Source: Symbiodinium natans | Lineage: Eukaryota; Sar; Dinophyceae; Suessiales; Symbiodiniaceae | Length of the DNA stretch: 64,000 nucleotides | Assembly (NCBI GenBank): GCA_905221605.1 | Contig: CAJNDS010002499.1 | Location: 212,001-276,000 of the forward strand | Reading direction: 5' to 3' | In this document: in pieces, positions 34,473-42,752 of the stretch | How the letters are laid out: each line of letters begins with the position of its first letter | Position numbering within the stretch: position 1 is the stretch's first letter | Notes under the pieces: model-generated | Told to the model about the DNA's origin: nothing | The model's input: only the letters and a program-made list of their open reading frames with translations | The model's database searches: none | Program-made: the position numbers and the translations under genes

Positions 34473-34498
34473 TAATATTATTTGATAATATTATTAAT
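34468..34498. terminator. Perfect hairpin between convergent ATPase and small gene
   Basis: A 13-bp perfect stem, ATTAATAATATTA / TAATATTATTAAT, with a 5-nt loop. The left arm contains the ATPase stop codon and the right arm reaches the stop of the opposite gene. Shared 3'-end function is inferred. Confidence 0.6.
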
Positions 34499-34707
34499 TA
34501 TATTAGTGAATAATTGCATAATGTCATTGGGGGAAGTTTGTAATATATTTTATCGCTTTTTGTTTCCTCTAGTTTTTCAACTCTTTCAATAACATCTTTT
34601 AATGTATTGAACAATAATATATCTGTTTTAGTTTTCTCATCAATATCTAATTCTTTTATTTGTTTCATATTTTCAGTAGCACAAGATTTTGATGATTTAG
34701 AACCCAT
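34498..34707 (-). CDS. Small protein with N-myristoylation motif
   Basis: 69 residues starting MGSKSSKSC. Gly-2 with Ser at position 6 and Lys at 7 fits the eukaryotic N-myristoyltransferase consensus, and Cys-9 could be palmitoylated as in Src-family-like N-termini. Residues 18-52 form a helical, probably coiled-coil segment. It lies downstream of the fibre gene on the same strand. A role at membranes during assembly or entry is inference; no family is recognised. Confidence 0.7.
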   Translation of the reverse strand: MGSKSSKSCATENMKQIKELDIDEKTKTDILLFNTLKDVIERVEKLEETKSDKIYYKLPPMTLCNYSLI

Positions 34708-34713
34708 TATACA

Positions 34714-34759
34714 ATTATTAATATATTTTAGAAATATTTTCTAAAAATATATTAATAAT
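34714..34759. terminator. Long AT-rich imperfect hairpin before the myristoylation-motif gene
   Basis: About 21 bp of stem with one bulged A, between the fibre 3' region and the start of the small minus-strand gene. Confidence 0.5.
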
Positions 34760-34760
34760 T

Positions 34761-34821
34761 CTAGAACTCTACAAGAGTTGTACGATGACTTCGTCATCCT
34801 AGAACGCCCTAGGCGTTGTAC
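34761..34821. repeat. Alternating hairpin array in the fibre 3' region
   Basis: Two units share the frame CTAGAAC-nnn-nnn-nnn-GTTGTAC (34761-34783 and 34799-34821). The stem triplets are TCT/AGA in one and GCC/GGC in the other, so they pair in both. A separate GATGAC-TTC-GTCATC hairpin (34784-34798) fills the gap exactly. The compensatory changes argue for selection on structure. Confidence 0.75.
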
Positions 34822-34841
34822 ATTAATTTTAGAACTTAATT

Positions 34842-37202
34842 TTACGCTTTTGCTTTTGGTTTTGTCTTTGCCTTTGGTGAAGCTTCTCCTTTTAACTTCT
34901 TAACCTCCTTCTTTAAATCTTCAACTTCTTTCATTAATTCTTGAACACACCCCCAAAGAACAACAGACATTTTATTATCGGCTAATAATTTTACACCTTC
35001 TTCATTATAATATATTATGTTGTCCCATTCTTTCGGAATTTTAGCGTCCTTTATATCGTCTGCTATAAAACCTAGATTACTCTTTTTGTCTTCATCTTTA
35101 ATAAAATTATATGTTTTCGGTTTAATATATTTAACTGCTTTATAACATTCTTTCGTGTTTATCTCCTTAATGTTCTCTTTTAATTTAGCGTCTGATGTTT
35201 CAGTTAGAGCAACACACGTTACATTTCCTCCAATATCTGCGTTGTTAGTTGTAGTAAGGAAACCATAAACATCAACGCCTGTATTTGTAGCATCTAATCT
35301 TGATAAATTATTATTACTTAATCTAATAAATCCATCATCATCTGGATTATTAATTAATACTCTTTGTTGTCCTGAAACATCAGTATTTGTAATTTCTAGT
35401 TGTCCAACTAATGTAACTTGACCGTCTGTTATTTTAATTTCTGGCGTTGACGCTTCTAATCCGACTGTTAAATTAATATCTCCTAATGCATCGCCATTTC
35501 TAATATATAATTTATATTGTGTATCCAATACTTCCTTAAATTCACTACTATTTTGAAACATAAAGCGACCCCAACTAATAACATCTGCTTCACCAACAAT
35601 ATTTCCAATGCTATTAAATGTTTGATTATTTGTAACTGCTCTATTAATAGTAATTCCGTTAGTGTCGTTTAATTGTAGTGCTATTGTTCCTGTTGTAGGG
35701 TCAGTTGTTCTATTTGACTGTAATGAGAAATTAATTTCATTTGTTGATATAACATTTAATGAATTATTAGCGTCTGCTCGTTGAAATATTCTACCTGAAT
35801 TATTAACATAAATATCACTATTAAATGTTGATATATTTTGAAACGATGCTGTCCCACCAAAATTACTATTGCCACCCGAAACATTTAATTTATTTGAACC
35901 TTGAATAACACCAATACCTAAACTTAAACAATAAACGCCATTACCGTTTGCTGTATTTAATAGAAGTAATGAAGAACTGTCATTGCTTGTATTATAAGCA
36001 TTAATATTAAATGAATTAAATTTTAGATATCCTTGTGCATTTTTTACAGTTAAAACATTACTAGCGTCGGTTGTATTTTTATAAAATGTCAATCCATTTG
36101 CATTATTAATATTAGCATTTTCACCATCATAGTTTAAATCATTTGTTAAATCTAAATTACCATCAACTTTTAAATTTTGTCTAACAATAGCACTATCAAC
36201 AACATCTAATGTATATCCTCCTGTTAATGTATTTGATGCTGTATCTACTAATAACGAATGAGATTTAACATATTCATTAGCATTACTATTTAAATTTAAA
36301 ATTCTTCCTGTATCACCAACTGAATTATAACAATCAATACTATCATTATTAAAAGTAATATAATTATCAGTATTTCTAACTGTAAATGATAAATTAGCAT
36401 CCGCTGTATTTTCTACTACTAAACCACCTGTTGGCGTTTCTATTTTACCTGACATTTTATATCCTGCGTTATTATTTGATAAATCTAATTGTTTCATTGT
36501 ATCATCTGATGTATTATTACATAATATTTTATCACCTTTTAAAGTTATATAACTTGTTTGATTTCTAAAAGTCGCTACATCTCTATCTGCTTCTGCTCCA
36601 AATTGATTACTGAAAATCAACCCTGCTAATGGTTCAATATTAAATGTTGAATTTTTTAATGTTAGTCCTTGATGTAAAATAGTAGGTCTTGATAAATCAA
36701 TAACTGGAAAAAATGAAACATTGTCAGTAAATAATGATAAATTAGCCTTCAATGCGAGGAAATTATCAATTTCTGTATCAGTGTATCCACCACCACCTCC
36801 TGCACCTGCTATTAATGTATCCACCTCGCCCTTATTATAAAAATTGATAGCTAATAATGTGTTGTTTTGATAATTGGTAGATAAATTTGTGTCTATTTGC
36901 GTTGATGTATAATAATTAGTAAATGTAGCGTCTATTTCTGTTTTATTGTAAAAATTACTACTTAACATTGTGTTAGTTTGATACTTATTTGTTAAGTCAT
37001 CATTAATAGCATTAATATTATTAAAATTTTGTAGTTGTTTTGTGTTTAAAACTGCTATTGCATCAGTATTTGCTGTTACTTCTGTTGTGTTGTTTATGTC
37101 GTTAAGTTCTGTTTTTGTTGCATATAATAAAGAAATGTCTGTTCCGCTTACAATAACATTATCTGCTGTTAATGTGTTTGTATTATTTAGTGTCAAAGGC
37201 AT
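34842..37202 (-). CDS. Long fibre protein with C-terminal S74 intramolecular chaperone
   Basis: 786 residues, the second largest viral protein. The N-terminal fifth repeats a motif of the type YNKTEID, YTSTQID, YNKGEVD and YTDTEID, typical of trimeric fibre shafts. A Gly-rich hinge follows (AGAGGGGGY). The centre is Asn/Thr-rich beta-structured repeat. Residues 670-786 are a Peptidase_S74/ICA domain: SDAKLKENI with the Ser-Asp pair at 670-671, NLGFIADDI, then a coiled coil and a Lys/Ala/Pro tail. In this family the domain trimerises the fibre and cuts itself off at the Ser-Asp. The product is probably the host-recognition fibre. It is encoded downstream of the major capsid gene on the same strand. 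Confidence 0.9.
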   Translation of the reverse strand: MPLTLNNTNTLTADNVIVSGTDISLLYATKTELNDINNTTEVTANTDAIAVLNTKQLQNFNNINAINDDLTNKYQTNTMLSSNFYNKTEIDATFTNYYTSTQIDTNLSTNYQNNTLLAINFYNKGEVDTLIAGAGGGGGYTDTEIDNFLALKANLSLFTDNVSFFPVIDLSRPTILHQGLTLKNSTFNIEPLAGLIFSNQFGAEADRDVATFRNQTSYITLKGDKILCNNTSDDTMKQLDLSNNNAGYKMSGKIETPTGGLVVENTADANLSFTVRNTDNYITFNNDSIDCYNSVGDTGRILNLNSNANEYVKSHSLLVDTASNTLTGGYTLDVVDSAIVRQNLKVDGNLDLTNDLNYDGENANINNANGLTFYKNTTDASNVLTVKNAQGYLKFNSFNINAYNTSNDSSSLLLLNTANGNGVYCLSLGIGVIQGSNKLNVSGGNSNFGGTASFQNISTFNSDIYVNNSGRIFQRADANNSLNVISTNEINFSLQSNRTTDPTTGTIALQLNDTNGITINRAVTNNQTFNSIGNIVGEADVISWGRFMFQNSSEFKEVLDTQYKLYIRNGDALGDINLTVGLEASTPEIKITDGQVTLVGQLEITNTDVSGQQRVLINNPDDDGFIRLSNNNLSRLDATNTGVDVYGFLTTTNNADIGGNVTCVALTETSDAKLKENIKEINTKECYKAVKYIKPKTYNFIKDEDKKSNLGFIADDIKDAKIPKEWDNIIYYNEEGVKLLADNKMSVVLWGCVQELMKEVEDLKKEVKKLKGEASPKAKTKPKAKA

Positions 37203-37207
37203 TAGTT

Positions 37208-37243
37208 AATATTAATAAAATAGATAATTATTTTATTAATATT
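37208..37243. promoter_or_regulatory. 15-bp perfect inverted repeat before the fibre gene
   Basis: Arms at 37208-37222 and 37229-37243, six bp upstream of the fibre ATG on the minus strand. It may act as the 5' signal of the fibre transcript or as the distal part of the capsid 3' region. Confidence 0.55.
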
Positions 37244-37254
37244 ATTTCATTGTT

Positions 37255-37345
37255 TAATCGTAAACGGCATAGCCCTTTAGGATTAGATGTTTTACATCTA
37301 ATCGTAAACCGCGTAGCGCTTTAGGATTAAATCTTTGATTTAATC
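37255..37345. repeat. Alternating hairpin array in the capsid 3' region
   Basis: Four overlapping hairpins. A (37255-37285) and A' (37299-37329) share TAATCGTAAAC...CTTTAGGATTA, with central stems GGC/GCC versus CGC/GCG, a double compensatory change. B (37281-37303, GATTAGATGT stem) and B' (37325-37345, GATTAAATC stem) overlap their edges. B' includes the capsid stop codon. A and B cannot fully form together, so alternative folds are possible. Confidence 0.8.
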
Positions 37346-38773
37346 GTAAACCTTTAAACCTAAATCCTTAATCTCTAATATTTGTTCCGACAGTAATGTT
37401 ATATAAATATTATCAGGCATAGCAGTAGTCGTTATTGAAGCATTTGCAGGTTTAACTTTTACTAACATCTGTTGTCCGGCGCGTGTATTAATTCCTGTGT
37501 ATGAACTGTCTGGAACTTTTTCAAATGAAAACCCAAATACAAATTGACGGTCGCGATACTGTCTGAAATCAATTGACAATGAATGTTGATGAAACATTGG
37601 AAGATTTAATGCCTTTCTTAAGTGATAGTAACATTCTTGAAGTGATGTAATCGGATACTCGGCATATAGTTTAGAACCTAATTGTATTTGCATTTGTAAA
37701 TCAAAATTATTGTCATAAATTCCTTCAGTTTGTTCGTCTGATTGTTGTTGTGGGTGATAGAAACGACAAAACTCTTTGTCACAGTATTCGTAACCTGTGC
37801 TTGGGTCTCCTTCCTTGTAAAATGTAATGAATGATGCTACTAATTTTGATACTGAACGGATGACTTGGACGTTAATATCAGTTGTGCCTTTTACTGATTG
37901 AGATTGAGTAATATAAGTTGTATAAGTAATGGGCAGGCCTTTTCCTTCTAAAAGATGTTTTACATATTCATTATTTAAGTTATTATCAAGGGTGCAAACA
38001 TCACAAACAACACGAGCATTATTAATTTCCCAGTCAACACTCGTATTTCTAAATTCAGCATCTGCTTCTGTGGCAGGATTAACATCAGTTACAAACCTAT
38101 TTCCTACAGCGTCCGCCGTTGTAACATCTTCAGGGTCAATTACACAATCAGTAGCATTAGTCACCAATTCTAATTCAATTGTTAAATTTCCCATATACTT
38201 TAAAGGCAAATACTTAAATTGACTGAATAAACCACATAAGGGCTTAAATCCAACAATCATTTTATCCTTAAAGCCTTGACAAGTTAAACCATTCACTTCA
38301 TATTTTAGTCTTGTGTCATTATCATTAACGAGAGTTTTAATTTCATCATCATATCTATAACCGAACCCTTCATTTGCTTCATCTTTTCTTGCACCTTGAG
38401 ACATCATTTTAGAGAACATATGATGAACTCGGTTGTAATTATCAAAGTCTTCAACAACCTGATTACCAGCAATAATTCTCATTCGTCTGAAAAAACTATA
38501 AGGAGGAGATAATGGACGGAGTTTGTTATTATATGTTCCAATGTCAAGATTTTGTAATGTAAAAAAAATTCTTACTGATTGAGGGTCTAACCACGCGTTG
38601 TCTTCAGCATTTAATGAAAATTTCAATACACGGTTACCACTTGTAGGCTTATAGATATTTGAACCAGAAGGCCAGAATGTAACACTTCTTCTATCAGTAA
38701 TATAACTTGAACCTTTGTTTAATTTAAATGACAGGTTGTCAATGAGAATATCCTCGGGGCTGAACGTCTCCAT
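37340..38773 (-). CDS. Major capsid protein (double jelly-roll, PLV type)
   Basis: 477 residues. The start, with SVTFWPSGSNIYKPTSG and then LDPQSVRIFFTLQNL, follows the pattern I associate with PLV and Polinton major capsid proteins, and the FFRRMRIIAGNQVVED region is likewise typical. The rest has the strand-rich, loop-rich composition of a double jelly-roll. The fold assignment is by pattern and gene context; there is no catalytic motif to confirm it. It would form the pseudo-hexameric capsomers. It is the middle member of a minus-strand block running lipase, small gene, capsid, fibre. The upstream region is purely AT-rich without the TACTTAA box, as for the other structural genes. Confidence 0.88.
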   Translation of the reverse strand: METFSPEDILIDNLSFKLNKGSSYITDRRSVTFWPSGSNIYKPTSGNRVLKFSLNAEDNAWLDPQSVRIFFTLQNLDIGTYNNKLRPLSPPYSFFRRMRIIAGNQVVEDFDNYNRVHHMFSKMMSQGARKDEANEGFGYRYDDEIKTLVNDNDTRLKYEVNGLTCQGFKDKMIVGFKPLCGLFSQFKYLPLKYMGNLTIELELVTNATDCVIDPEDVTTADAVGNRFVTDVNPATEADAEFRNTSVDWEINNARVVCDVCTLDNNLNNEYVKHLLEGKGLPITYTTYITQSQSVKGTTDINVQVIRSVSKLVASFITFYKEGDPSTGYEYCDKEFCRFYHPQQQSDEQTEGIYDNNFDLQMQIQLGSKLYAEYPITSLQECYYHLRKALNLPMFHQHSLSIDFRQYRDRQFVFGFSFEKVPDSSYTGINTRAGQQMLVKVKPANASITTTAMPDNIYITLLSEQILEIKDLGLKVYD

Positions 38774-38805
38774 AATTATATATTCATTTATAGAAAAAAT
38801 AAAAT

Positions 38806-38845
38806 TATATTTGATTAAATATTTTTAAATACTTAATCAAATATA
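38806..38845. terminator. Hairpin at the stop of the small gene upstream of the capsid gene
   Basis: A 13-bp perfect stem, TATATTTGATTAA / TTAATCAAATATA, with a 14-nt loop. The distal arm includes the stop codon of the 38833-39033 gene. Confidence 0.55.
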
Positions 38846-39033
38846 TTAAACTTAAACTTAATATTATTTTCATTGTTTTTCTTTCCTTTCTTTGTGTTTA
38901 TAGTCTCTTTCAATTGCATCTCTCCTCCTTCATCAACTAACTTTCTTATTTCTTCATAGCTATTATGTTTAAACTTTTTATCTGGTTTAGGCTTTTCCAT
39001 TTTCTCATAACTACTAGATTTATAAGCAAACAT
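38833..39033 (-). CDS. Small basic hypothetical protein
   Basis: 66 residues from the ATG at 39033; a GTG three codons further upstream extends the frame but is an unlikely start in a eukaryotic virus. Lys-rich, with NSYEEIRKLVDEGGE as the only ordered-looking segment. It sits between the lipase-like and major capsid genes on the same strand, so a virion or assembly role is possible. No family is recognised. Confidence 0.5.
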   Translation of the reverse strand: MFAYKSSSYEKMEKPKPDKKFKHNSYEEIRKLVDEGGEMQLKETINTKKGKKNNENNIKFKFNIFD

Positions 39034-39068
39034 TATTAACACTATTGAGAAATTAATTAAATTGTTAG

Positions 39069-39173
39069 ATGAAATCAGAAACTGATTTCATTAAGAGTTT
39101 AACTTTCAGTTAAACTGTTACAAATGTTTCACATTTTGAAGAATTTCATTAAAAATAAGTTTCACTTATTTTT
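39069..39173. terminator. Three tight hairpins in the lipase-like gene 3' region
   Basis: Perfect stems at 39069-39091 (10 bp, AAA loop), 39096-39116 (9 bp, TTC loop) and 39151-39173 (10 bp, TTC loop). The last overlaps the stop codon of the upstream minus-strand gene. Trinucleotide loops recur in the other arrays of this element. Confidence 0.65.
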
Positions 39174-39813
39174 ACTCAAATTGTTGCATAAACTCATCAC
39201 TTGTTATTGGTAAATTCCCTTCTTTATTATGAACATTGCCTATATCTTGATATGAATGATTTTGCAAGGGGTCTAATGTTCCCTTATTTAATGTTATACT
39301 ACCTTTATCAAACATACTAACAACATCTCCGGCATTTCGTATTCGTAAATTAGTTCCCGTATCTTCCGGTCTCTGACTTGAAACAAAAGGAGAACCATAA
39401 CTCCTACTTCTGAAAATATTACCATAATCATTATTAATTTGTTGCCCCACCGCTGAACCTAAACTATGACTAATTATATCAGTAATTCCTGTAAGTTGTT
39501 TACCGTCAACTTCTATAGTTTCGTCTTTAATAAATTTATTAACATCTTTATATCTTTTCGTTTGTTGTGTCTGATACAATGGTAATTTTAAATCATCATA
39601 AACATCTCTACCGCTTTTGGTTCCTGCAATGTATAAAATAGAACCATTTTGATAAATGCCTTCTGGGTTTTCATACGCAAGTCTTAAACCTTGAGTATCA
39701 GTTAAATATGTTTCAGTTCCTGCTAACTCTTCCCTAACATCGTTATGTATTTTATTTCTTGTTTTAGGCGCTTCATACAAAATACCTTCATTTCTTCTTT
39801 TATGTTTAAACAT
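39172..39813 (-). CDS. Class-3-lipase-like alpha/beta hydrolase
   Basis: 213 residues. DIISHSLGSAVGQ (113-125) fits the lipase-3 nucleophile elbow, with Ser-117 as candidate nucleophile; the usual first Gly of GxSxG is Ser-115. A YGSPF segment at 139-143 follows, then RNAGDVVSMFD with Asp-163 and NHSYQDIG with His-186 in the order and spacing of the lipase-3 triad. This suggests an esterase or phospholipase. Its placement in the capsid block, 39 bp divergent from the minor capsid gene, suggests a virion enzyme helping to breach a host membrane; that is inference. Short for the family, so it may be a minimal domain. Confidence 0.75.
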   Translation of the reverse strand: MFKHKRRNEGILYEAPKTRNKIHNDVREELAGTETYLTDTQGLRLAYENPEGIYQNGSILYIAGTKSGRDVYDDLKLPLYQTQQTKRYKDVNKFIKDETIEVDGKQLTGITDIISHSLGSAVGQQINNDYGNIFRSRSYGSPFVSSQRPEDTGTNLRIRNAGDVVSMFDKGSITLNKGTLDPLQNHSYQDIGNVHNKEGNLPITSDEFMQQFE

Positions 39814-39852
39814 ATAAAATAACTTATAATTTATTTTGTAAGTGAATTAATA
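39814..39852. promoter_or_regulatory. 39-bp bidirectional promoter between lipase-like and minor capsid genes
   Basis: Only 39 bp separate the two divergent start codons, almost all A/T with an imperfect ACTTATA...TTGTAAGT symmetry. Both structural transcripts must start from this segment or inside the neighbouring gene. Confidence 0.5.
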
Positions 39853-40689
39853 ATGCTTAAGTTTAAAAAAGTATATATTGATAGTAGTTATAAAGTGAGT
39901 GGCACTCCGTCCGATTTTACAATTGACTTACCTGAAACGGTTCAATTAGAAGATAATATGCTATGTCAAATACACGAGGTAAGCATTCCTCATTCATGGT
40001 ATTCAATAAATAGCACTAATAATAACATTTATTGGAGACATCAAGTTATACCCCCAGGTGTAATAGCAGGTATTACTTATCGTAAAGTAACAATCCCTGA
40101 AGGAAACTATACAGCGGTTGATTTAGCACAAACAATACAAATAGCGATTAATTTATTGGTTGATACAGGGGACAGGCCTAATACATATTCTTTAAGTTAC
40201 AACACATCAACTAATAAATTTACAATCAGTTCTAATTATGCAACTGTTATTTTTGTTCTTCTTACTGATGGAGAAGTAGCTCCGTTAGCTGGTAGTTTTA
40301 GTGACCCCGTTGACATTAATAATTTAAGTTCAATGAATAGAGTAATCGGTAATACAACACCGGCAACTGATTCATATACTAATGTGGCACCTTATACAAG
40401 TAATTTTGTAGATTTAGTTCCCTTCAAGAGTTTGTATTTACATTGTAATGAAATTAGTAACTACAACCAATTAACAGTAGCGGGTAATTCATCAATAGTA
40501 AAGAAAGTAAATGTAACAGTTCCCTATCTGGGCGTTATAAACGATAATGAGTTAAGTAGTGTTGATTATATTGATGTATCGGGTAAAATGCTTCGTCGTT
40601 TGAATTTTAGACTTACTAATAATTTAAATCAGGTAGTAAATTTGAATAATGTTGACATCTCATTCACTTTAACCTTTTTTAGAGGTTAA
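39853..40689 (+). CDS. Minor capsid (penton) protein, jelly-roll type
   Basis: 278 residues. The opening VYIDSSYKVSGTPSDFTIDL followed by IHEVSIPHSWYSI is the signature I associate with PLV minor capsid proteins. The remainder alternates strands and Asn/Thr loops, ending FTLTFFRG. It would form the pentameric vertices. It begins the rightward structural block. Confidence 0.8.
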   Translation: MLKFKKVYIDSSYKVSGTPSDFTIDLPETVQLEDNMLCQIHEVSIPHSWYSINSTNNNIYWRHQVIPPGVIAGITYRKVTIPEGNYTAVDLAQTIQIAINLLVDTGDRPNTYSLSYNTSTNKFTISSNYATVIFVLLTDGEVAPLAGSFSDPVDINNLSSMNRVIGNTTPATDSYTNVAPYTSNFVDLVPFKSLYLHCNEISNYNQLTVAGNSSIVKKVNVTVPYLGVINDNELSSVDYIDVSGKMLRRLNFRLTNNLNQVVNLNNVDISFTLTFFRG

Positions 40690-40701
40690 AATATATAAAA
40701 A

Positions 40702-40719
40702 ATTTTCTATATAGAAAAT
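40702..40719. promoter_or_regulatory. 18-bp perfect palindrome abutting a start codon
   Basis: ATTTTCTATATAGAAAAT lies between the minor capsid stop and the next ATG and ends exactly at the A of that ATG. Confidence 0.6.
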
Positions 40720-41316
40720 ATGGAAACAATTAATGAGGAGGTTGAGGAGGTTAAAAATGAAGAAGAGACTAAAGAAGTGGTTAATGAAGTTATTCAAGAA
40801 GCAACGAAAGAAGAACAAAAGCAAGAAGAGGAAGTTAAAAATGAAGAAGTAGAAGAACAACCTAAACCAAAAGCAAAACCAAAGAAACAAGCGAGAAGTG
40901 TTAAAGTAGTAGAGCTTGTTGAATGTGAAGCGTGTAATAAAAAGATGCTACCAAAATCATTAAGACACTCACACCCGAGAAATTGTAAAGGTCAACCAAC
41001 AGAAACAAGGCCAATAAACAAACAACAAAATTCATATGGGACTAAATTAAAGGAACAAATGAGAAAAGAAATTGAAGAAGAGATGAAAACTAAATATGAA
41101 AATAAAAAACCTAGAGAAGAACAAATACAACAACAACCGACAAAACCTGTTAGAATGTCTGAACCAGAACACGAAGTTTCGTGTAGCATACGCGAACCAC
41201 CACCAAGAATTCCAACAGCAAGAGAACTTTTAGCATCATCTTATGCAGAAATAAGAAGAGCAAAACAACAGGAAAAGATGGAAAAGATAGCAAGGTTTAA
41301 AACGAGTATGTTTTAA
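40720..41316 (+). CDS. Acidic/basic zinc-finger protein, probable virion component
   Basis: 198 residues. Residues 1-45 are extremely Glu-rich, 48-60 are a Lys/Pro/Ala basic linker, and a C2HC finger follows (CEAC...HSHPRNC). Lys/Glu helices come next, then a Pro-rich segment. The finger resembles those in the polymerase and in the 116-residue protein. No enzymatic motif is seen. Position right after the minor capsid gene suggests a DNA-binding core or scaffolding protein; function unknown. Confidence 0.7.
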   Translation: METINEEVEEVKNEEETKEVVNEVIQEATKEEQKQEEEVKNEEVEEQPKPKAKPKKQARSVKVVELVECEACNKKMLPKSLRHSHPRNCKGQPTETRPINKQQNSYGTKLKEQMRKEIEEEMKTKYENKKPREEQIQQQPTKPVRMSEPEHEVSCSIREPPPRIPTARELLASSYAEIRRAKQQEKMEKIARFKTSMF

Positions 41317-41353
41317 TTATTAATAATATTTTTAATCTAATATTATTAATAAT
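41316..41353. promoter_or_regulatory. 15-bp perfect hairpin between two plus-strand genes
   Basis: Arms 41316-41330 and 41339-41353 with an 8-nt loop. The left arm starts at the last base of the upstream stop and the right arm ends exactly before the next ATG, so it can serve as both a 3' and a 5' signal. Confidence 0.65.
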
Positions 41354-41674
41354 ATGAGCATTTGGAAAAGTAAACCAGAGTTTAAAAGAATGCCACAGGT
41401 GCAACAATACTATGATTTAGAAGATACTATAGGAGTAGCAAGTAGGAAAAAATATTTAGAAGACTTAAAATTAAGAGTTGAAGAAGCAGAAAACAGAGGT
41501 AAAAATATTGCTATGAGGAATGATTGGGTGCAACATCAAAAGAAAAGTTTATATCAGGGTCAATTAGATGATATAAACAAACAATTAGAGCGTCCAATGA
41601 TGCCAGTAAGAACAAAAGAAGAGCTTAAGAAAAAACAAAATGAATTAAAAGAGATTATGATGAATTTAGTATAA
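41354..41674 (+). CDS. Small helical hypothetical protein
   Basis: 106 residues, mostly charged amphipathic helix (KKYLEDLKLRVEEAENR and KEELKKKQNELKEIM), probably a coiled coil. It lies in the structural block directly behind a hairpin. No family is recognised. Confidence 0.65.
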   Translation: MSIWKSKPEFKRMPQVQQYYDLEDTIGVASRKKYLEDLKLRVEEAENRGKNIAMRNDWVQHQKKSLYQGQLDDINKQLERPMMPVRTKEELKKKQNELKEIMMNLV

Positions 41675-41720
41675 GTTACATTTTAATATAATTAATTAAA
41701 ATCTAACTCCAAATATAATA

Positions 41721-42734
41721 ATGATTAAAACATTAAAATCTGAATTAAAATTACGACCTACTTACGATGAAATGGTAGGTATGATTGAAAGTCAAGGAGA
41801 TGAGAACCGACCACCAATAGAGAAAATAATTGACAGAAGAGCAACATTATTTAGAAACAACCAGTTCGGTAGTCAATTTGATAACATTGATTTTTTAGGG
41901 TTGAAGAAGCAAGAGGAGGATAAAGTTAAGAATGATTTAAGAAGAGCACAACTAAATCATTATGGGGTTACGAATGGTGTATCAACTGCTGTAGCAGGAA
42001 TGCAAACAAGTGCAACATCTAGCGGATATGATACACCAATAGAAGTTTATGAAGGAATGGAAGAAGAAGAAACGTATCCAGACTACATTCATGATTTAGA
42101 CGGTGCATTGAAAAGGTTGCAGGTGCTATCAGAACAAAGAAAACATGTAGAAGATGCCAAAAGTGATTTAGATGACGTTCATCATCAGTCATTACCAGCA
42201 GGCGTTGAAGTTCATTCAATGGATGTTCCAGCAGAAAATGATGATGATAATGAAGAAGAAGCAGAAATAACCGCGCTAGAACAAAAAGTAGCATACACAC
42301 GTGGTTTTGACCCTGACCAAGTCTTCAACGATGATAGCGTTACTTATAGAGGGTTAATGTTTCAGTTATTTGTTAGAGATTTGTTAACGGATGAAATGGT
42401 GGATTTATTGAATAAACTACCAACAGACCAGAAAAAGAAGCAATACCTAGTATCAATCATAGAGGGTCACAAAGAATTAGATGAATGGAACGCAGATTTT
42501 GACAGTGCTAAATTAAGTCGTAAAATAAAGTTGTTTAAAAGAGAGAGAAGACGTGTAAAATCCAAAAGAGTAGAACAATCAGCATCATCAAGTGGAGTAG
42601 GTGCAGTAGTCCCTTCACAAACAGCATCATCAACACCTTTAAGAGACATAGCAGTAGCTGGTGCAAAAGCAGGTGTTGAAACACTAGCAAAAGCGGGAGC
42701 AACAGCAATAGCAAAATCATTTTTACCAGTATAA
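41721..42734 (+). CDS. Probable virion protein, LRPTY family member 1
   Basis: 337 residues. The N-terminus carries KLRPTYDEMVGMI (10-22), matched by LRLRPTYEEIARE in the next gene. Both then have an Arg-Arg pair and a NIDF/NFDD aromatic-acidic patch about 25-30 residues later. The middle is acidic and disordered, 185-275 is helical, and the last 25 residues are an Ala/Val amphipathic stretch (AVAGAKAGVETLAKAG...). A shared N-terminal motif in two adjacent genes fits a capsid-docking peptide, but that is inference. Confidence 0.7.
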   Translation: MIKTLKSELKLRPTYDEMVGMIESQGDENRPPIEKIIDRRATLFRNNQFGSQFDNIDFLGLKKQEEDKVKNDLRRAQLNHYGVTNGVSTAVAGMQTSATSSGYDTPIEVYEGMEEEETYPDYIHDLDGALKRLQVLSEQRKHVEDAKSDLDDVHHQSLPAGVEVHSMDVPAENDDDNEEEAEITALEQKVAYTRGFDPDQVFNDDSVTYRGLMFQLFVRDLLTDEMVDLLNKLPTDQKKKQYLVSIIEGHKELDEWNADFDSAKLSRKIKLFKRERRRVKSKRVEQSASSSGVGAVVPSQTASSTPLRDIAVAGAKAGVETLAKAGATAIAKSFLPV

Positions 42735-42752
42735 AAATATACTTATTAATAT

